Shown here piece after piece: positions 23,932 through 32,354 of a stretch of 57,883 nt of DNA; within the stretch, counting starts at the first letter, position 1; each line of letters begins with the position of its first letter. The notes under the pieces were generated by a model. It saw only the letters and a program-made list of their open reading frames with translations. It searched no databases and had not been told where the DNA came from. The position numbers and the translations under genes were made by a program. The stretch comes from Dehalococcoidia bacterium (GTDB lineage: Bacteria > Chloroflexota > Dehalococcoidia > UBA2979). The DNA lies in assembly GCA_023228825.1 (NCBI GenBank), contig JALOAL010000016.1, positions 1 to 57,883 of the forward strand. Reading direction: 5' to 3'.

Positions 23932-23937
23932 ATCGTA
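23932..23937 (-). promoter_or_regulatory. -10 box TACGAT of the amidohydrolase gene
   Basis: TACGAT, 7 nt, GTG start. This -10 decides the choice of the GTG over the upstream ATG. Confidence 0.6.
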
Positions 23938-24010
23938 CAGTGGGACGGCTGAAGCGGCGGGGGTAGCACGGGCTCCGGGGCGACTCGGCGCCCGCACGGC
24001 GAACCGCTTC

Positions 24011-24730
24011 ATGGCTCGAAGGTCCCAGTCCCACGGGGCTCACACGCTGGACGACTCCGCGGCGGCGCTGCCTCCGCTGCGCTTTGATGCGCCCGAAGCC
24101 ACCCCCGGCGCCCACGCCTACGCCGACTACGCCGACTACGTCCCGCCGCGCGACCGCTGGCTGCGCCGCTACCGAGGCGCGCTGCTGCTGGCGCTGGCCT
24201 GCGCCGTCCTCATCGCCGGCGCGTGGATCGCCTGGACGCCCGTGCTGCAGGCCGTGGCGGAGGGCGCCGCGTCGCTCGCGGGGCGCGAGGGGGACGGGCG
24301 GATGCAGGTGACCGTGAGCGTGGCCCTCGTGGCCGTCGCGCTGCTCGGCTTCGCCGCCGCCTGGGGGCGTGACACGCACCCGCGCCGGGCGGTGCGCCTG
24401 TCTCGAGGGCGTGGGAGGATGGCCCTCGACGCCATCGCCGGGGCGCTCCGCGACGACCTGCTGACGCTGCGCGAGGTGCGCGGGGCGGAGGTGCGGGTGG
24501 AGAACCGGGGGCGTCGAGGCCTGCTGCTCCACGCCTGGCTCCAGGTCCACGCCGATGCCCGCATCGACGAGACGCTGGAGCGGGTGGACGTACTGGCGGA
24601 CGAACTGGTCTACGAGCGGCTGGGCCTCGTGCTCGCGGAACCGCCGCTGGTGGACGTACGGTACGACGAACTCGACCTCCGGGCCGCGCGCACCAGCGCC
24701 GCCGGGCATCGACATGACGAGGATGCATGA
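24011..24730 (+). CDS. AmaP-like membrane protein (Asp23-anchor type)
   Basis: A 239-residue protein with two transmembrane helices (about residues 57-80 and 97-116) separated by a short exterior loop, followed by a cytoplasmic alpha/beta domain (MALDAIAGALRDDLLTL, then VRGAEVRVEN and HAWLQVHADARIDETLERV). The layout matches AmaP, the membrane anchor of Asp23-family envelope-stress proteins. No Asp23 gene is adjacent. Its stop overlaps the scpB ATG (ATGA), so it leads the scpB operon. Confidence 0.7.
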   Translation: MARRSQSHGAHTLDDSAAALPPLRFDAPEATPGAHAYADYADYVPPRDRWLRRYRGALLLALACAVLIAGAWIAWTPVLQAVAEGAASLAGREGDGRMQVTVSVALVAVALLGFAAAWGRDTHPRRAVRLSRGRGRMALDAIAGALRDDLLTLREVRGAEVRVENRGRRGLLLHAWLQVHADARIDETLERVDVLADELVYERLGLVLAEPPLVDVRYDELDLRAARTSAAGHRHDEDA

Positions 24731-25950
24731 CCGACGACCACGAGCGCCCCGTCACCCAGCCACCGCGCCCCTTCGACGACGGCTCCACGGACACGATGGA
24801 CGGGGCGCCCCCCGCCGGCCTGCCGGCCGTGGCTGACCTGGACTCCGGGGAGGCTGCAGACGGCGAGGACTCCGACTCAGGGGGGCCGGAGGTGGTCGCG
24901 GAGGGGGTGGAGCCGGAGGAGCCGGCGCCGTTTGAGGACCTCTCCGAACTGCCGGCGTTGCTGGAGGCGTTGCTGTTCGTCGCGGACCACCCCATCGACT
25001 CCGGGTACCTCGCACGGGCGGTGGAGTTGAGCGTGCCGCGCGTGGAGCACGCGCTGGACGCGCTGGCCGAGTCGTTGCGCGAGGGGCGTCGGGGCATCCG
25101 CCTGCAGCGCGGACCGGCGGGCGTGCAACTGGTGAGCGCGCCGGAGGCCGCCGAGCAGGTGGAGCGCTTCCTGGGGCTGGAGGCGAACCGTCGTCTCTCC
25201 CAGGCGGCGCTGGAGACCCTCGCCATCATCGCCTATCGGCAGCCCATCACTCGCGGCCAGATCGACGCTGTACGGGGCGTGTCCTCGGACGGGGCGGTGG
25301 CCACGTTGCGGGCGCGCGACCTGATCGAGTCCGCCGGTCACGCCTCCGGCCCCGGCCGGCCCATGCTCTTCCGCACCACCCAGCGCTTCCTGGAGCACTT
25401 CGGCCTGGAGCGGCCCGGACAATTGCCGCCACTCCCGGAGGACGTTGACCTCCCGCCCGCCGAGATCCAGGCCCAACTCGGGCTGGACGAGGACATCGTC
25501 CTCGAAGCCCTCAAGCCTCGCGAAGAACCCGAGCCGGAGTGGTCCCCCGAGGGCGCCCAGGACGGCGAGGACAGCGAGGGCGGCGAGGACGGCGACGCGC
25601 GGACGGTCGAGGCTGGCGAGGACGGCGAGGCCGCGGCCGAAGCGGACCGCGGGGCCGACGGCGACGAGGACGGCCCCACCGCCGGAGAGACCGACGCCAC
25701 CGAAGACCTCGACGCCTCCGACGGCACGATGTCCGACGCCGCCGACGAGATCGACGAGGCGATCGCGGCCTCCGGCATCGGTGACCTCGTCGACATCCCC
25801 TCGGACGTGCGGGCGCTGAGTGACGCCGCCGAGCAGGCGTTCGAGGCCTCGCGCGACCGCCTCACCGCGGTGGAGGACGCCCCCGCGCCGGACGTCGCGG
25901 GCGCACCGGACGAGTTCGAGGAAGCCCCCGAGGACGCCTCGGACGGGTAG
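24727..25950 (+). CDS. scpB: Segregation and condensation protein B (ScpB), extended acidic tail
   Basis: Subunit of the Smc-ScpAB condensin. The core (residues about 75-235) holds tandem winged helices with LLEALLFVADHPI, RLSQAALETLAIIAYRQPITRGQID and GRPMLFRTTQRFLEHFGL. Two long low-complexity acidic segments flank it: residues 15-70 and about 265-400 (Glu/Asp/Gly/Ala rich). This makes the protein 407 residues, about twice the usual 190-200. Start overlaps the upstream gene by 4 nt. No scpA is nearby. Confidence 0.93.
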   Translation: MTDDHERPVTQPPRPFDDGSTDTMDGAPPAGLPAVADLDSGEAADGEDSDSGGPEVVAEGVEPEEPAPFEDLSELPALLEALLFVADHPIDSGYLARAVELSVPRVEHALDALAESLREGRRGIRLQRGPAGVQLVSAPEAAEQVERFLGLEANRRLSQAALETLAIIAYRQPITRGQIDAVRGVSSDGAVATLRARDLIESAGHASGPGRPMLFRTTQRFLEHFGLERPGQLPPLPEDVDLPPAEIQAQLGLDEDIVLEALKPREEPEPEWSPEGAQDGEDSEGGEDGDARTVEAGEDGEAAAEADRGADGDEDGPTAGETDATEDLDASDGTMSDAADEIDEAIAASGIGDLVDIPSDVRALSDAAEQAFEASRDRLTAVEDAPAPDVAGAPDEFEEAPEDASDG

Positions 25951-26022
25951 CGCGGCCAGGTCTCCGAGCGAGGGCTCCGACCGGGGCCGCAAGCCGGGGC
26001 AGCGCGAGGTGGTGACGCTCCG

Positions 26023-26028
26023 TACACT
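26023..26028 (+). promoter_or_regulatory. -10 box TACACT of mnmA (leaderless start)
   Basis: TACACT, 7 nt, ATG. No Shine-Dalgarno sequence. Confidence 0.65.
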
Positions 26029-26035
26029 GGATGGC

Positions 26036-27112
26036 ATGACTGAACGCGTCCTGGTCGCCATGTCCGGCGGGGTGGACTCCGCCGTCGCCGCCGCGCTCTT
26101 GCATCAGCAGGGGTACGACGTGGTGGGAGTCACGCTGCGCCTGTACACGGAGGCGGACGGCGCGGCGCTCTCCTCCGGCCGGACGTGTTGCGGCATTGAG
26201 GACGTAGGCGACGCGCGGGCGGCGGCGCAGGCGATCGGCATTCCGCACTACGTCCTGAACATGGAGCGCGAGTTCGAGCGAGACGTGCTGGACGCGTTCG
26301 TGGACTCCTACGCCCAGGGGCGCACGCCCAACCCGTGCCTGAACTGCAACCAGTACGTGAAGTTCGACACCCTGCTGGAGCGCGCCATCGCCATGGGCTG
26401 CGACCGTCTGGCCACGGGCCACTACGCGCGCATCGAGCGCGACGGCGACGTGCACCGCCTCCACCGCTCCGAGGACGACGCGAAGGACCAGTCCTACGTC
26501 CTCTACACGCTGGGCCAGGAGGCGCTGCGTCGCACGCTGTTCCCGCTGGGCGCGATGACCAAGACGGAGACGCGCGCGGTGGCGCGCAACGCGGGCCTGC
26601 CGCTGGCGGAGAAGCCGGACAGCGTGGACATCTGCTTCGTGCCGGGCGGCGACTACCGCGAGGTGCTGGCGCAGCGCGGCGTGCCGGCGGCGCCGGGCGC
26701 CATCGAACGCGTGGACGGCAGCACGGCCGGCGAGCACGCGGGCGTGGCGCACTACACCGTGGGACAGCGGCGCGGCCTGGGCGTTGCGGAGGGCGAGCGA
26801 CGCTTTGTCACGGACATCGACGCGAAGCGCAACGTGATCGTAATCGGTGGCGAGGCGGACCTCTACCGGCGGCGGGTGGAGGCCACGGAGCCGCACTGGG
26901 TGGTGAACCCGCCGGAGCCCGGCGAGGCGCTGCGGGCGCGCATCCGCTACCACGCCCAGGAGGCGGAGGTGACGGTGACCGCGCTGGACGCCCACGGCTT
27001 CACTGCGGAGTTCGCCGCCCCCGTACGCGCCCCCGCGCCGGGACAGGCGATCGTCCTCTACCGGGGCACGGAGGTGGTGGGGGGCGGAATGATCGACCGC
27101 ACGGAGCGATAG
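26036..27112 (+). CDS. mnmA: tRNA-specific 2-thiouridylase MnmA
   Basis: Thiolates U34 of tRNA-Lys, Glu and Gln using ATP and a persulfide. The 358-residue protein has the PP-loop MSGGVDSAVAA near its N-terminus, the catalytic cysteines in TPNPCLNCNQYVKF and DSVDICFVPGGDY, the GRxATGHYAR-type segment (CDRLATGHYARIE), DQSYVLYTLGQE and the C-terminal beta-barrel with HYTVGQRRGLGV. ATG 26036 sits 7 nt behind TACACT; an in-frame ORF upstream overlaps scpB and is not coding. Confidence 0.96.
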   Translation: MTERVLVAMSGGVDSAVAAALLHQQGYDVVGVTLRLYTEADGAALSSGRTCCGIEDVGDARAAAQAIGIPHYVLNMEREFERDVLDAFVDSYAQGRTPNPCLNCNQYVKFDTLLERAIAMGCDRLATGHYARIERDGDVHRLHRSEDDAKDQSYVLYTLGQEALRRTLFPLGAMTKTETRAVARNAGLPLAEKPDSVDICFVPGGDYREVLAQRGVPAAPGAIERVDGSTAGEHAGVAHYTVGQRRGLGVAEGERRFVTDIDAKRNVIVIGGEADLYRRRVEATEPHWVVNPPEPGEALRARIRYHAQEAEVTVTALDAHGFTAEFAAPVRAPAPGQAIVLYRGTEVVGGGMIDRTER

Positions 27113-27287
27113 GCCGGACTGCCGCACCTGCGCCGGGCACATCTCGGCCTGGCCCATCTCGGCGCACGAGGCGAGGCGGTGTGGAGTTCCCCGCCCTGCT
27201 ACGCTCACGGCTGCTTGACCCGCGCTTTGCAACGCGTGTGGCATCGCCGATACGATGAAGTGGAATGGTGAGGAGACCGCGCCACCT

Positions 27288-27617
27288 ATGCTGCTCGTAA
27301 CCCTCGCCGAGGTCCGTGACGTTGTTGTGATCGTCTATGGCGCCATGGGCATCATCCTGATGCTGGCGCTGGCGATTGCCGCCTTTGGGCTGTGGTTCGC
27401 CGTGCGTGCCCTCACCCGTTCCGTCCGCGACCTGCTGGACGATCCCGTGAAGCCCACGCTGGACGACATCCGTCACACCGTGCAGAACGTGCGCGGCACC
27501 TCGGAGTTTGTGGCGGACACCGCCGTGCACCCGATCATCCGTACCGTCGCCGTCGTCCGAGGCGTGCGTCGGGGAGTGGCCACCGTCACGGGCATCCGCA
27601 ACCGACGGTCGAAGTAG
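27288..27617 (+). CDS. Small single-span membrane protein
   Basis: A 109-residue protein with one hydrophobic segment (VVIVYGAMGIILMLALAIAAFGLWF) followed by a polar helical tail (LTRSVRDLLDDPVKPTLDDI), resembling DUF948/YtxG-like proteins. ATG 27288 is preferred over the in-frame ATG 27255, because a TACGAT box at 27251-27256 would start the RNA near 27264, leaving GAGGAG as ribosome site. It is followed after 6 nt by another small membrane protein, forming a two-gene unit. Confidence 0.7.
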   Translation: MLLVTLAEVRDVVVIVYGAMGIILMLALAIAAFGLWFAVRALTRSVRDLLDDPVKPTLDDIRHTVQNVRGTSEFVADTAVHPIIRTVAVVRGVRRGVATVTGIRNRRSK

Positions 27618-27623
27618 CGCGCG

Positions 27624-27896
27624 ATGTTCAAGACGCTCGCCGTCGTCACCGTCTCGGTCGCTATCGGCTACGTGGCCGCGCGCCAGTTGCTCTCCAACGA
27701 GACGCGGCTGGACGGCCTGCCGGAGGGCGCCCGCGGCCCGCTGGAGGCCGCGCGTCGCGGCCTGCTCGAGGCGCGTGAACGCGCCCGCGTCGCCCTGCAT
27801 GAGGCGCGCGATGAGCGCCTGGCCGCGGAGGCGGAACTGACGGCCCGGTATCGCGAGAAGGCCGGCCGCTCCACCGACATCACCTCGTCGACCTAG
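27624..27896 (+). CDS. Small membrane-anchored helical protein (YtxH-like)
   Basis: A 90-residue protein starting with a short hydrophobic segment (TLAVVTVSVAIGYVAARQLL) followed by a charged coiled-coil-like helix (EAARRGLLEARERARVALH, ARDERLAAEAELTARYRE). YtxH-type proteins have this architecture. It is encoded 6 nt after the preceding small membrane protein and probably works with it at the membrane. Function unknown. Confidence 0.68.
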   Translation: MFKTLAVVTVSVAIGYVAARQLLSNETRLDGLPEGARGPLEAARRGLLEARERARVALHEARDERLAAEAELTARYREKAGRSTDITSST

Positions 27897-27903
27897 CGCC
27901 CGC

Positions 27904-27981
27904 GCGTCCTCGCCACCGGGCGTCCTCGCCACCGGGCGTCCTCGTCACCGCGCCAGCCCTCGGCACCGCGCCAGCCCTCGG
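27904..27981. repeat. Two adjoining tandem repeats (16 bp x3 and 18 bp x2)
   Basis: GCGTCCTCGCCACCGG three times (the last diverging) runs into CACCGCGCCAGCCCTCGG twice, between the small membrane gene and tRNA-Ser. Confidence 0.88.
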
Positions 27982-28034
27982 CGCACCACGGGCATCCGTG
28001 GCCGGGCCTTCTGTCCCGTGGGAAGTCCCTTCGG

Positions 28035-28040
28035 TACACT
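28035..28040 (+). promoter_or_regulatory. -10 box TACACT of tRNA-Ser(CGA)
   Basis: TACACT exactly 7 nt before the mature tRNA 5' end. This is the same box and spacing seen before many start codons, and supports its reading as a -10 element. Confidence 0.7.
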
Positions 28041-28047
28041 CAATCGT

Positions 28048-28137
28048 GGAGAGGTGGCCGAGCGGTTGAAGGCGCTCGTCTCGAAAACGAGTAGGCGCGC
28101 AAGTGTCTCGCGGGTTCGAATCCCGCCCTCTCCGCCA
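28048..28137 (+). tRNA. tRNA-Ser(CGA), reads UCG
   Basis: Class II tRNA with acceptor stem GGAGAGG/CCTCTCC, anticodon loop CTCGAAA between CTCGT and ACGAG (anticodon CGA), a long variable arm, the T-loop GGGTTCGAATCCC, discriminator G and an encoded CCA. Confidence 0.95.
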
Positions 28138-28280
28138 CCCTGGCCCCGCCTCGGACATCCCGAGGATGACACGGGGCGGTGTGGCGTGTGATCCTCGCAC
28201 GGACTCCCGGACGCCCTCCCACAACCACCGGAGGCGTCAGGCGCTCACCCGGGACGGTGGGTGCACGGGGCCGGCCTCGC

Positions 28281-28372
28281 GGAGAGGTGCTGGAGTGGTT
28301 GAACAGGCTCGCCTGGAAAGCGTGTAACGGGGGAAACCTCGTTCGTGGGTTCGAATCCCACCCTCTCCGCCA
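28281..28372 (+). tRNA. tRNA-Ser(GGA), reads UCC/UCU
   Basis: Second class II serine tRNA with the same acceptor stem and T-arm. The anticodon loop is CTGGAAA (anticodon GGA), with a long variable arm, discriminator G and encoded CCA. It lies 143 bp after the first; no TACACT box precedes it, so cotranscription is possible. CCTTTT follows. Confidence 0.94.
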
Positions 28373-28417
28373 TCCTTTTCCCTCTGACCGGAGCGCCCGG
28401 CCACAGAATCAGTCTGC

Positions 28418-29314
28418 GTGGCAACCGTGGTAACAGCGCCAGGATTGAGACGCATCCGGCCCCTGATGGTTGGACTGCTCATCCTCTTACTCGCTCCCGG
28501 CTGCACCAGCCTGGTGGAGCACGCCCCACGCGATCCGGAGTTTGAGGCCTCCGCAGACGCGACCACCGCCCACCGCGCGCTCCCGGCGCCAACCGGTACA
28601 CGGACGAGCGAAGCAGGAGCCCGGTCCACGACCGAGCCTCGGGAAGTCGACAGCACGCTGTCCTCGACGGTGGTTCCTCAGCCTACCGAAGTGATGCCCT
28701 CCCCCGTCCCTACCCAGCCTTCGACCGCGACGCATGTGCCTACGTCCGTGCCGACCTCGCAGCCAACACCCACCGCCACCTCGACAGCACCGCCAACCCC
28801 CATCGCCACTCTGATACCGCAGCCGACAGCCACGCCGCCACCAGCCCTTCCCGCGCCGACCCATACGAGCACGCCCGCTCCCGACCCCCTCTGGATATCG
28901 GCATTCTGCAACTACGGCCCCACCTCTGAGGAGGGATGCGCTGCGAACGGATCCGCGGGGGTCTACGCCGACCTTGGGTGGGATCTCTGGGCGAATGTGG
29001 TTGAGTGGGAACATCTCCTGCTTGAACTGGACGGCGTGCCCTACTCCGGCGAGGAGTTCGGCATAGCGTTCGCGTCCCTCGCTCCCGGCTCATACCGGCT
29101 TCGTCTCCACGAGCGGCGGAATGGGGTGACTGTCATCTCTGAGCCAACCTGGTTCACCATCCTCATGCGAGCGGCTCCAGTCCTGCCCCCGCCGAACCCC
29201 TTCGCGGCCGAGTGCGCCACCTACATGGCCGCGCTCAGTGAAGCGCGAGCGACAGGGGCGGCCGCCCCATACATCGCCTGGGTTCAGTCGCAAGTGGCCT
29301 TCTACTGCAACTGA
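28418..29314 (+). CDS. Probable lipoprotein with Thr/Pro-rich stalk, atypical composition
   Basis: A 298-residue secreted protein. A basic start (RRIRPL) and the hydrophobic LMVGLLILLLAPGC form a lipoprotein signal with the acylated Cys at about residue 28. Residues 70-150 are a Pro/Thr/Ser stalk (SQPTPTATSTAPPT type). The rest (WISAFCNYGPTSEEGCAANG, VVEWEHLLLELDGVPYSGEEF, GSYRLRLHERRNGVTVIS) forms a small exterior domain with four cysteines, of unknown family. The GTG at 28418 is one of several possible starts. Third-position GC is visibly lower than in its neighbours and it sits directly behind two tRNA genes, so it may have been acquired. Confidence 0.7.
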   Translation: MATVVTAPGLRRIRPLMVGLLILLLAPGCTSLVEHAPRDPEFEASADATTAHRALPAPTGTRTSEAGARSTTEPREVDSTLSSTVVPQPTEVMPSPVPTQPSTATHVPTSVPTSQPTPTATSTAPPTPIATLIPQPTATPPPALPAPTHTSTPAPDPLWISAFCNYGPTSEEGCAANGSAGVYADLGWDLWANVVEWEHLLLELDGVPYSGEEFGIAFASLAPGSYRLRLHERRNGVTVISEPTWFTILMRAAPVLPPPNPFAAECATYMAALSEARATGAAAPYIAWVQSQVAFYCN

Positions 29315-29331
29315 ACCTTTGACGCGAAGAC

Positions 29332-29359
29332 CAGACGGGCGCCTCGCGGCGCCCGTCTG
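29332..29359. terminator. Bidirectional hairpin terminator between the lipoprotein gene and ndk
   Basis: Perfect 12-bp stem (CAGACGGGCGCC / GGCGCCCGTCTG) with a TCGC loop, in the 72-bp gap between converging genes. Confidence 0.75.
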
Positions 29360-29386
29360 CGATTGTGCATGCCGAGGGGCGAGCGG

Positions 29387-29839
29387 CTACTGCTCGAAGA
29401 CCCAGGCGTCCGTGGCGCGGGACCAGGCGATGGGCTCGATGCCCTGGAACCAGATGCCGATCTCGCGGGCGGCGTCCTCCTGGTTGGCGGAGCCGTGGAC
29501 CAGATTGCGCCCGATCTCCAGGCCGAAGTCGTGGCGGATGGTGCCGGGGTCCGCCTCGGTGGGGCGGGTGGCGCCCATGGTCTGGCGGGCAGCGGCCACG
29601 GCGTCCGTGCCCTCGAAGACGGCGGCGATGATGGGGGCGCTGGTGATGTACTGCACGAGGCCGGCGAAGAAGGGCTTCTCCACGTGCTCCGCGTAGTGCT
29701 CGCGCGCGACCGCCTCGGTGGCCTGCAACATGCGCACGGCTACCGGCTTCAGCCCGCGGGACTCCAGGCGGCGCAGCACCTCGAAGGCGAGGCCTCGCTG
29801 CATGGCGTCCGGCTTCACGAGGACCAGCGTGCGTTCCAT
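29387..29839 (-). CDS. ndk: Nucleoside diphosphate kinase
   Basis: Exchanges gamma-phosphates among NTPs through a phosphohistidine. The 150-residue protein begins MERTLVLVKPDAMQRGL; the catalytic His is H115 in GRNLVHGSAN, with GATRPTEADPGTIRHDFG upstream. The usual NLVHGSDS has SAN here. The ATG at 29839 is chosen because AAGGAG is 10 nt upstream; the ATG at 29848 would be only 1 nt from it. Last gene of the thiL-tsaE-tsaB-ndk cluster. Confidence 0.96.
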   Translation of the reverse strand: MERTLVLVKPDAMQRGLAFEVLRRLESRGLKPVAVRMLQATEAVAREHYAEHVEKPFFAGLVQYITSAPIIAAVFEGTDAVAAARQTMGATRPTEADPGTIRHDFGLEIGRNLVHGSANQEDAAREIGIWFQGIEPIAWSRATDAWVFEQ

Positions 29840-29909
29840 GGGTGTCATGCTCCTTCGTCCAGCATTGGTGTCGTCCAGCATTGATGTGTTGCGCGTTGCT
29901 GCGGGCCGC

Positions 29910-30620
29910 TTAGGCGCCCGCATCCGTCTGCGGCCGGGTGATCGAGGGCGGGCGCAGGTAGACCGCGTCCACGTGCCCCGGGTCGCCGAAGGCCTGCCGC
30001 GCACGGGCGATCCGCACGAGGGCGACCGCGCGCGGCTCGGCGAGGCCGGCTGCGCTAGTGTCGCCGCTGGCACGGTCAGCGTCTCGCTCCGTTGCGACGA
30101 GCGCCGCCGGTTCCTCCGCCGCCATGCCGCCCACCTCGCCCGTCCACCGTGCGGGCCTCGGAGCGAGGCGCACGGCGTCCTCCAGCGAGGTGATCGAGGG
30201 CGCCACGACCTCCCGGGGCACGCCGCCTTCCCCGCCTTCGTACGCGGCCCAGGCCACGCCGCGGCCGGTGTCGTGCACGGCGACGACCGTGCGTGCGTCC
30301 TCGAAGCCCGCGGTGGCGGCGTCCGCCTCCAGCCGCCCGACGCCGGCGAGCGGCGCCCCGAGCGCGAGCGACATGCCCTGCGCCGTGGCGATGGCGGCGC
30401 GCACGGCGCCGTAGTGGCCGGGCCCCACGTTGACCGCGATGCGCCCCACCTGCGTCCGTTCCACGCCGGCCTCCGTCAGCAGCGCGTGGACCTGCTCCAG
30501 CAGTTCGCGCGAGACGGTGGTGTCCACGTGCCAGGCGCGCACGGAGACCACCGCCCCCGCCTCGTCCAGCAGCGCCAGGGAGGCGTCGTCAGAGACGGCG
30601 TCGATGCCGAGATCGAACAT
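29910..30620 (-). CDS. tsaB: t6A synthesis protein TsaB
   Basis: Scaffold/protease-like ASKHA protein that pairs with TsaD in t6A formation. A 236-residue protein with GIDAVSDDASLALLDE, VGRIAVNVGPGHYGAVRAAIATAQGMSLALGAPLAGV (the GPGSFTG-like block) and a C-terminal PxYLRPP-like end (VDAVYLRPPSITRPQ). It follows tsaE after 16 nt. The usual GPGSFTGLR reads GPGHYGAVR, a family variation. Confidence 0.9.
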   Translation of the reverse strand: MFDLGIDAVSDDASLALLDEAGAVVSVRAWHVDTTVSRELLEQVHALLTEAGVERTQVGRIAVNVGPGHYGAVRAAIATAQGMSLALGAPLAGVGRLEADAATAGFEDARTVVAVHDTGRGVAWAAYEGGEGGVPREVVAPSITSLEDAVRLAPRPARWTGEVGGMAAEEPAALVATERDADRASGDTSAAGLAEPRAVALVRIARARQAFGDPGHVDAVYLRPPSITRPQTDAGA

Positions 30621-30636
30621 GCGGCCGAAGGTGGCG

Positions 30637-31143
30637 TCAGCCACGTGCGCCCAGCCCGTCCAGGATGCGCCGGTAGCGCTCGCCGTTGGCGACGATGGTG
30701 ATGCGCCGTTGCTTCGGTCCGCCCTCGACCGGTTCGAGGACGACCAGCAGGTGATCGCTGGGGAGCGCCTGCAGGCCACGCTCCGGCCACTCCACCAGCA
30801 GGATGCCGTCAGCGGCCTGCCGGTCAACAGCCAGGTCGACCACCTGCTCCGCGTCCGTCAGGCGGTAGAGGTCGGCGTGGTAGAGAGGCGGGCCGCCGGC
30901 GGTGGCCTCGTCCTCCGGGTCGCGCTCGTAGCGGGCGACCAGCACGAAGGTGGGGCTGCTCACGGGCGTGGCGAGGCGCAGCCCCTGCCCCACGCCCTGG
31001 GCGAGCGCGGTCTTGCCGGCGCCCAGGGGCCCCTGCAGGAAGACCACGTCGCCGGCGCGCAGCAGGCGCGCCAGGCGTCTGCCCAGCGCCCGCGTCTGCC
31101 CGACGCTCGTGGTGGTGTAGACGGCGCGGTTTGCGGTTCCCAT
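30637..31143 (-). CDS. tsaE: t6A synthesis ATPase TsaE
   Basis: P-loop ATPase of the threonylcarbamoyl-adenosine machinery. The 168-residue protein has the Walker A FLQGPLGAGKTALAQGV, SSPTFVLVARYE and the HADLYRL and LLVEWPERG motifs typical of TsaE. Genes tsaE and tsaB are adjacent while tsaD is about 22 kb away. The start is at 31143 with no clear ribosome site. Confidence 0.95.
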   Translation of the reverse strand: MGTANRAVYTTTSVGQTRALGRRLARLLRAGDVVFLQGPLGAGKTALAQGVGQGLRLATPVSSPTFVLVARYERDPEDEATAGGPPLYHADLYRLTDAEQVVDLAVDRQAADGILLVEWPERGLQALPSDHLLVVLEPVEGGPKQRRITIVANGERYRRILDGLGARG

Positions 31144-31272
31144 TGGTACTACGAGTCAATCGGCCTTCGGCCGCAGGCGCAATGGCTGGCCGGTGAGAAT
31201 GGGTGAGAGCCGGTGAGACGAAGCGCCGAGGCCACGCCTCCGTCCGCACGATTGCGCCCGGACGGGCGCCGG

Positions 31273-31300
31273 GACGTGGCCCGTCCGGGCGGGCCACGTC
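31273..31300 (-). terminator. Hairpin after thiL
   Basis: Perfect 11-bp stem (GACGTGGCCCG / CGGGCCACGTC) with a 6-nt loop, 19 nt past the thiL stop, preceded by GCGCTCAGG repeats. There is no T-run, so it may only partly separate thiL from tsaE. Confidence 0.55.
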
Positions 31301-31318
31301 GCTCAGGCGCTCAGGCGC

Positions 31319-32341
31319 TCAGGCGCGCAGGTGGTCCCACCCGCGCGACGGCGGCTCGTACGCCTCGCCGTCGTCGTCCCAGACCACCACCTCGCCGGGG
31401 TGCTCCGCCACCACGCGGCCGATGAGCGTGACGGGCACGTCCGGTGTGTCCAGGTGCTTGAGGACGTCCCGCGGCCCGCAGAGCGCGAGTTCGAAGTCCT
31501 CGCCACCCCCGAGCGCAAGGTCCACCGCATGCTCCGCCCCCACGAAGTCCACGGCCGCCTGGTGCAACGGCAGCGCTGCGAGCGCCACCTCGATACCCAC
31601 GTCCGAGGCGCGCGCGACGTGTCCGAGGTCCTGCAACAGCCCGTCCGAGATGTCGATGGCGCAACGCAGGCCGGCGGCGGCGGCGGCCTGTCCCACCGCC
31701 ACGCGCGCGCGGGGGCGGCGGTGGGCTCGGACCAGCGGCTCCGCACCCGCCTCCTCGGCGCGCCCGGCGAGGATCACCTCCAGGCCCGCGGCGGCGGCGC
31801 CGGGGGTGCCGGACACCGCCAGGCGGTCACCCGGCCGCGCACCGTCCCGGCGCAGCAACGCGAACGCGCCGCCCTCGTGCTGCTCACCGGCCGGCCGGGC
31901 GTGTCCGTAGGCCGCGATCGAAATGCCCGTGGTGGCGCCTCGGACGACGTCGCCGCCGGCCACGCGCACGTGGTGGGCGCGGCAGGACTCCGCCATGCCC
32001 ACGGTGAGCGCGTCCAGGTCGTCCATCGTGACATCGGGGCCCAGGCTGAGCCCCACCAGCAGGTAGGCCGGGTCCGCTCCCATGGCCGCGAGGTCAGAGA
32101 CGTTGGCCGCCACCGCCCGCCAGCCCGCGTCCGACAGCGCCATGGTGTCCCGCCGCCAGTGCGTGCCCTCCGTGAGCACGTCGAGCGTCGCCACGGCGCC
32201 GGCCCCCGCGGGCACGCGCCACGCGGCGGCGTCGTCCCCCGGCGGCACGACGACGTCCCGTGCCGCCGCCTCGCCGAGGCGTGCCACGATGCGTGCGATC
32301 AGCGAGAACTCGCTCAGGCCGTCGAGGTCAGTGGGAGGCAT
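31319..32341 (-). CDS. thiL: Thiamine-monophosphate kinase ThiL
   Basis: Phosphorylates thiamine monophosphate to the diphosphate coenzyme. The 340-residue AIR-synthase-fold protein has GLSEFSLIARIV, the metal-binding VPPGDDAAAW, TEGTHWRRD, NVSDLAAMGADP, VAGGDVVRG and the late DISDGLLQDLGH and GGGEDFELALC. TACACT lies 7 nt before the ATG, so the mRNA is probably leaderless. No other thiamin gene or TPP riboswitch is nearby. Confidence 0.95.
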   Translation of the reverse strand: MPPTDLDGLSEFSLIARIVARLGEAAARDVVVPPGDDAAAWRVPAGAGAVATLDVLTEGTHWRRDTMALSDAGWRAVAANVSDLAAMGADPAYLLVGLSLGPDVTMDDLDALTVGMAESCRAHHVRVAGGDVVRGATTGISIAAYGHARPAGEQHEGGAFALLRRDGARPGDRLAVSGTPGAAAAGLEVILAGRAEEAGAEPLVRAHRRPRARVAVGQAAAAAGLRCAIDISDGLLQDLGHVARASDVGIEVALAALPLHQAAVDFVGAEHAVDLALGGGEDFELALCGPRDVLKHLDTPDVPVTLIGRVVAEHPGEVVVWDDDGEAYEPPSRGWDHLRA

Positions 32342-32348
32342 GACGGCG

Positions 32349-32354
32349 AGTGTA
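32349..32354 (-). promoter_or_regulatory. -10 box TACACT of thiL (leaderless start)
   Basis: TACACT on the minus strand, 7 nt, ATG. Confidence 0.65.

Noticed and set aside
23925..23969. ATG start of the amidohydrolase at 23969
   Set aside because: The extra 15 residues are not family-like and the -10 box TACGAT lies inside them; GTG 23924 begins right at the conserved VIVDIHTH.
28048..28372. Prophage or integrative element att site at the tRNA-Ser genes
   Set aside because: No integrase, no phage gene and no repeat of the tRNA 3' end was seen within the window.
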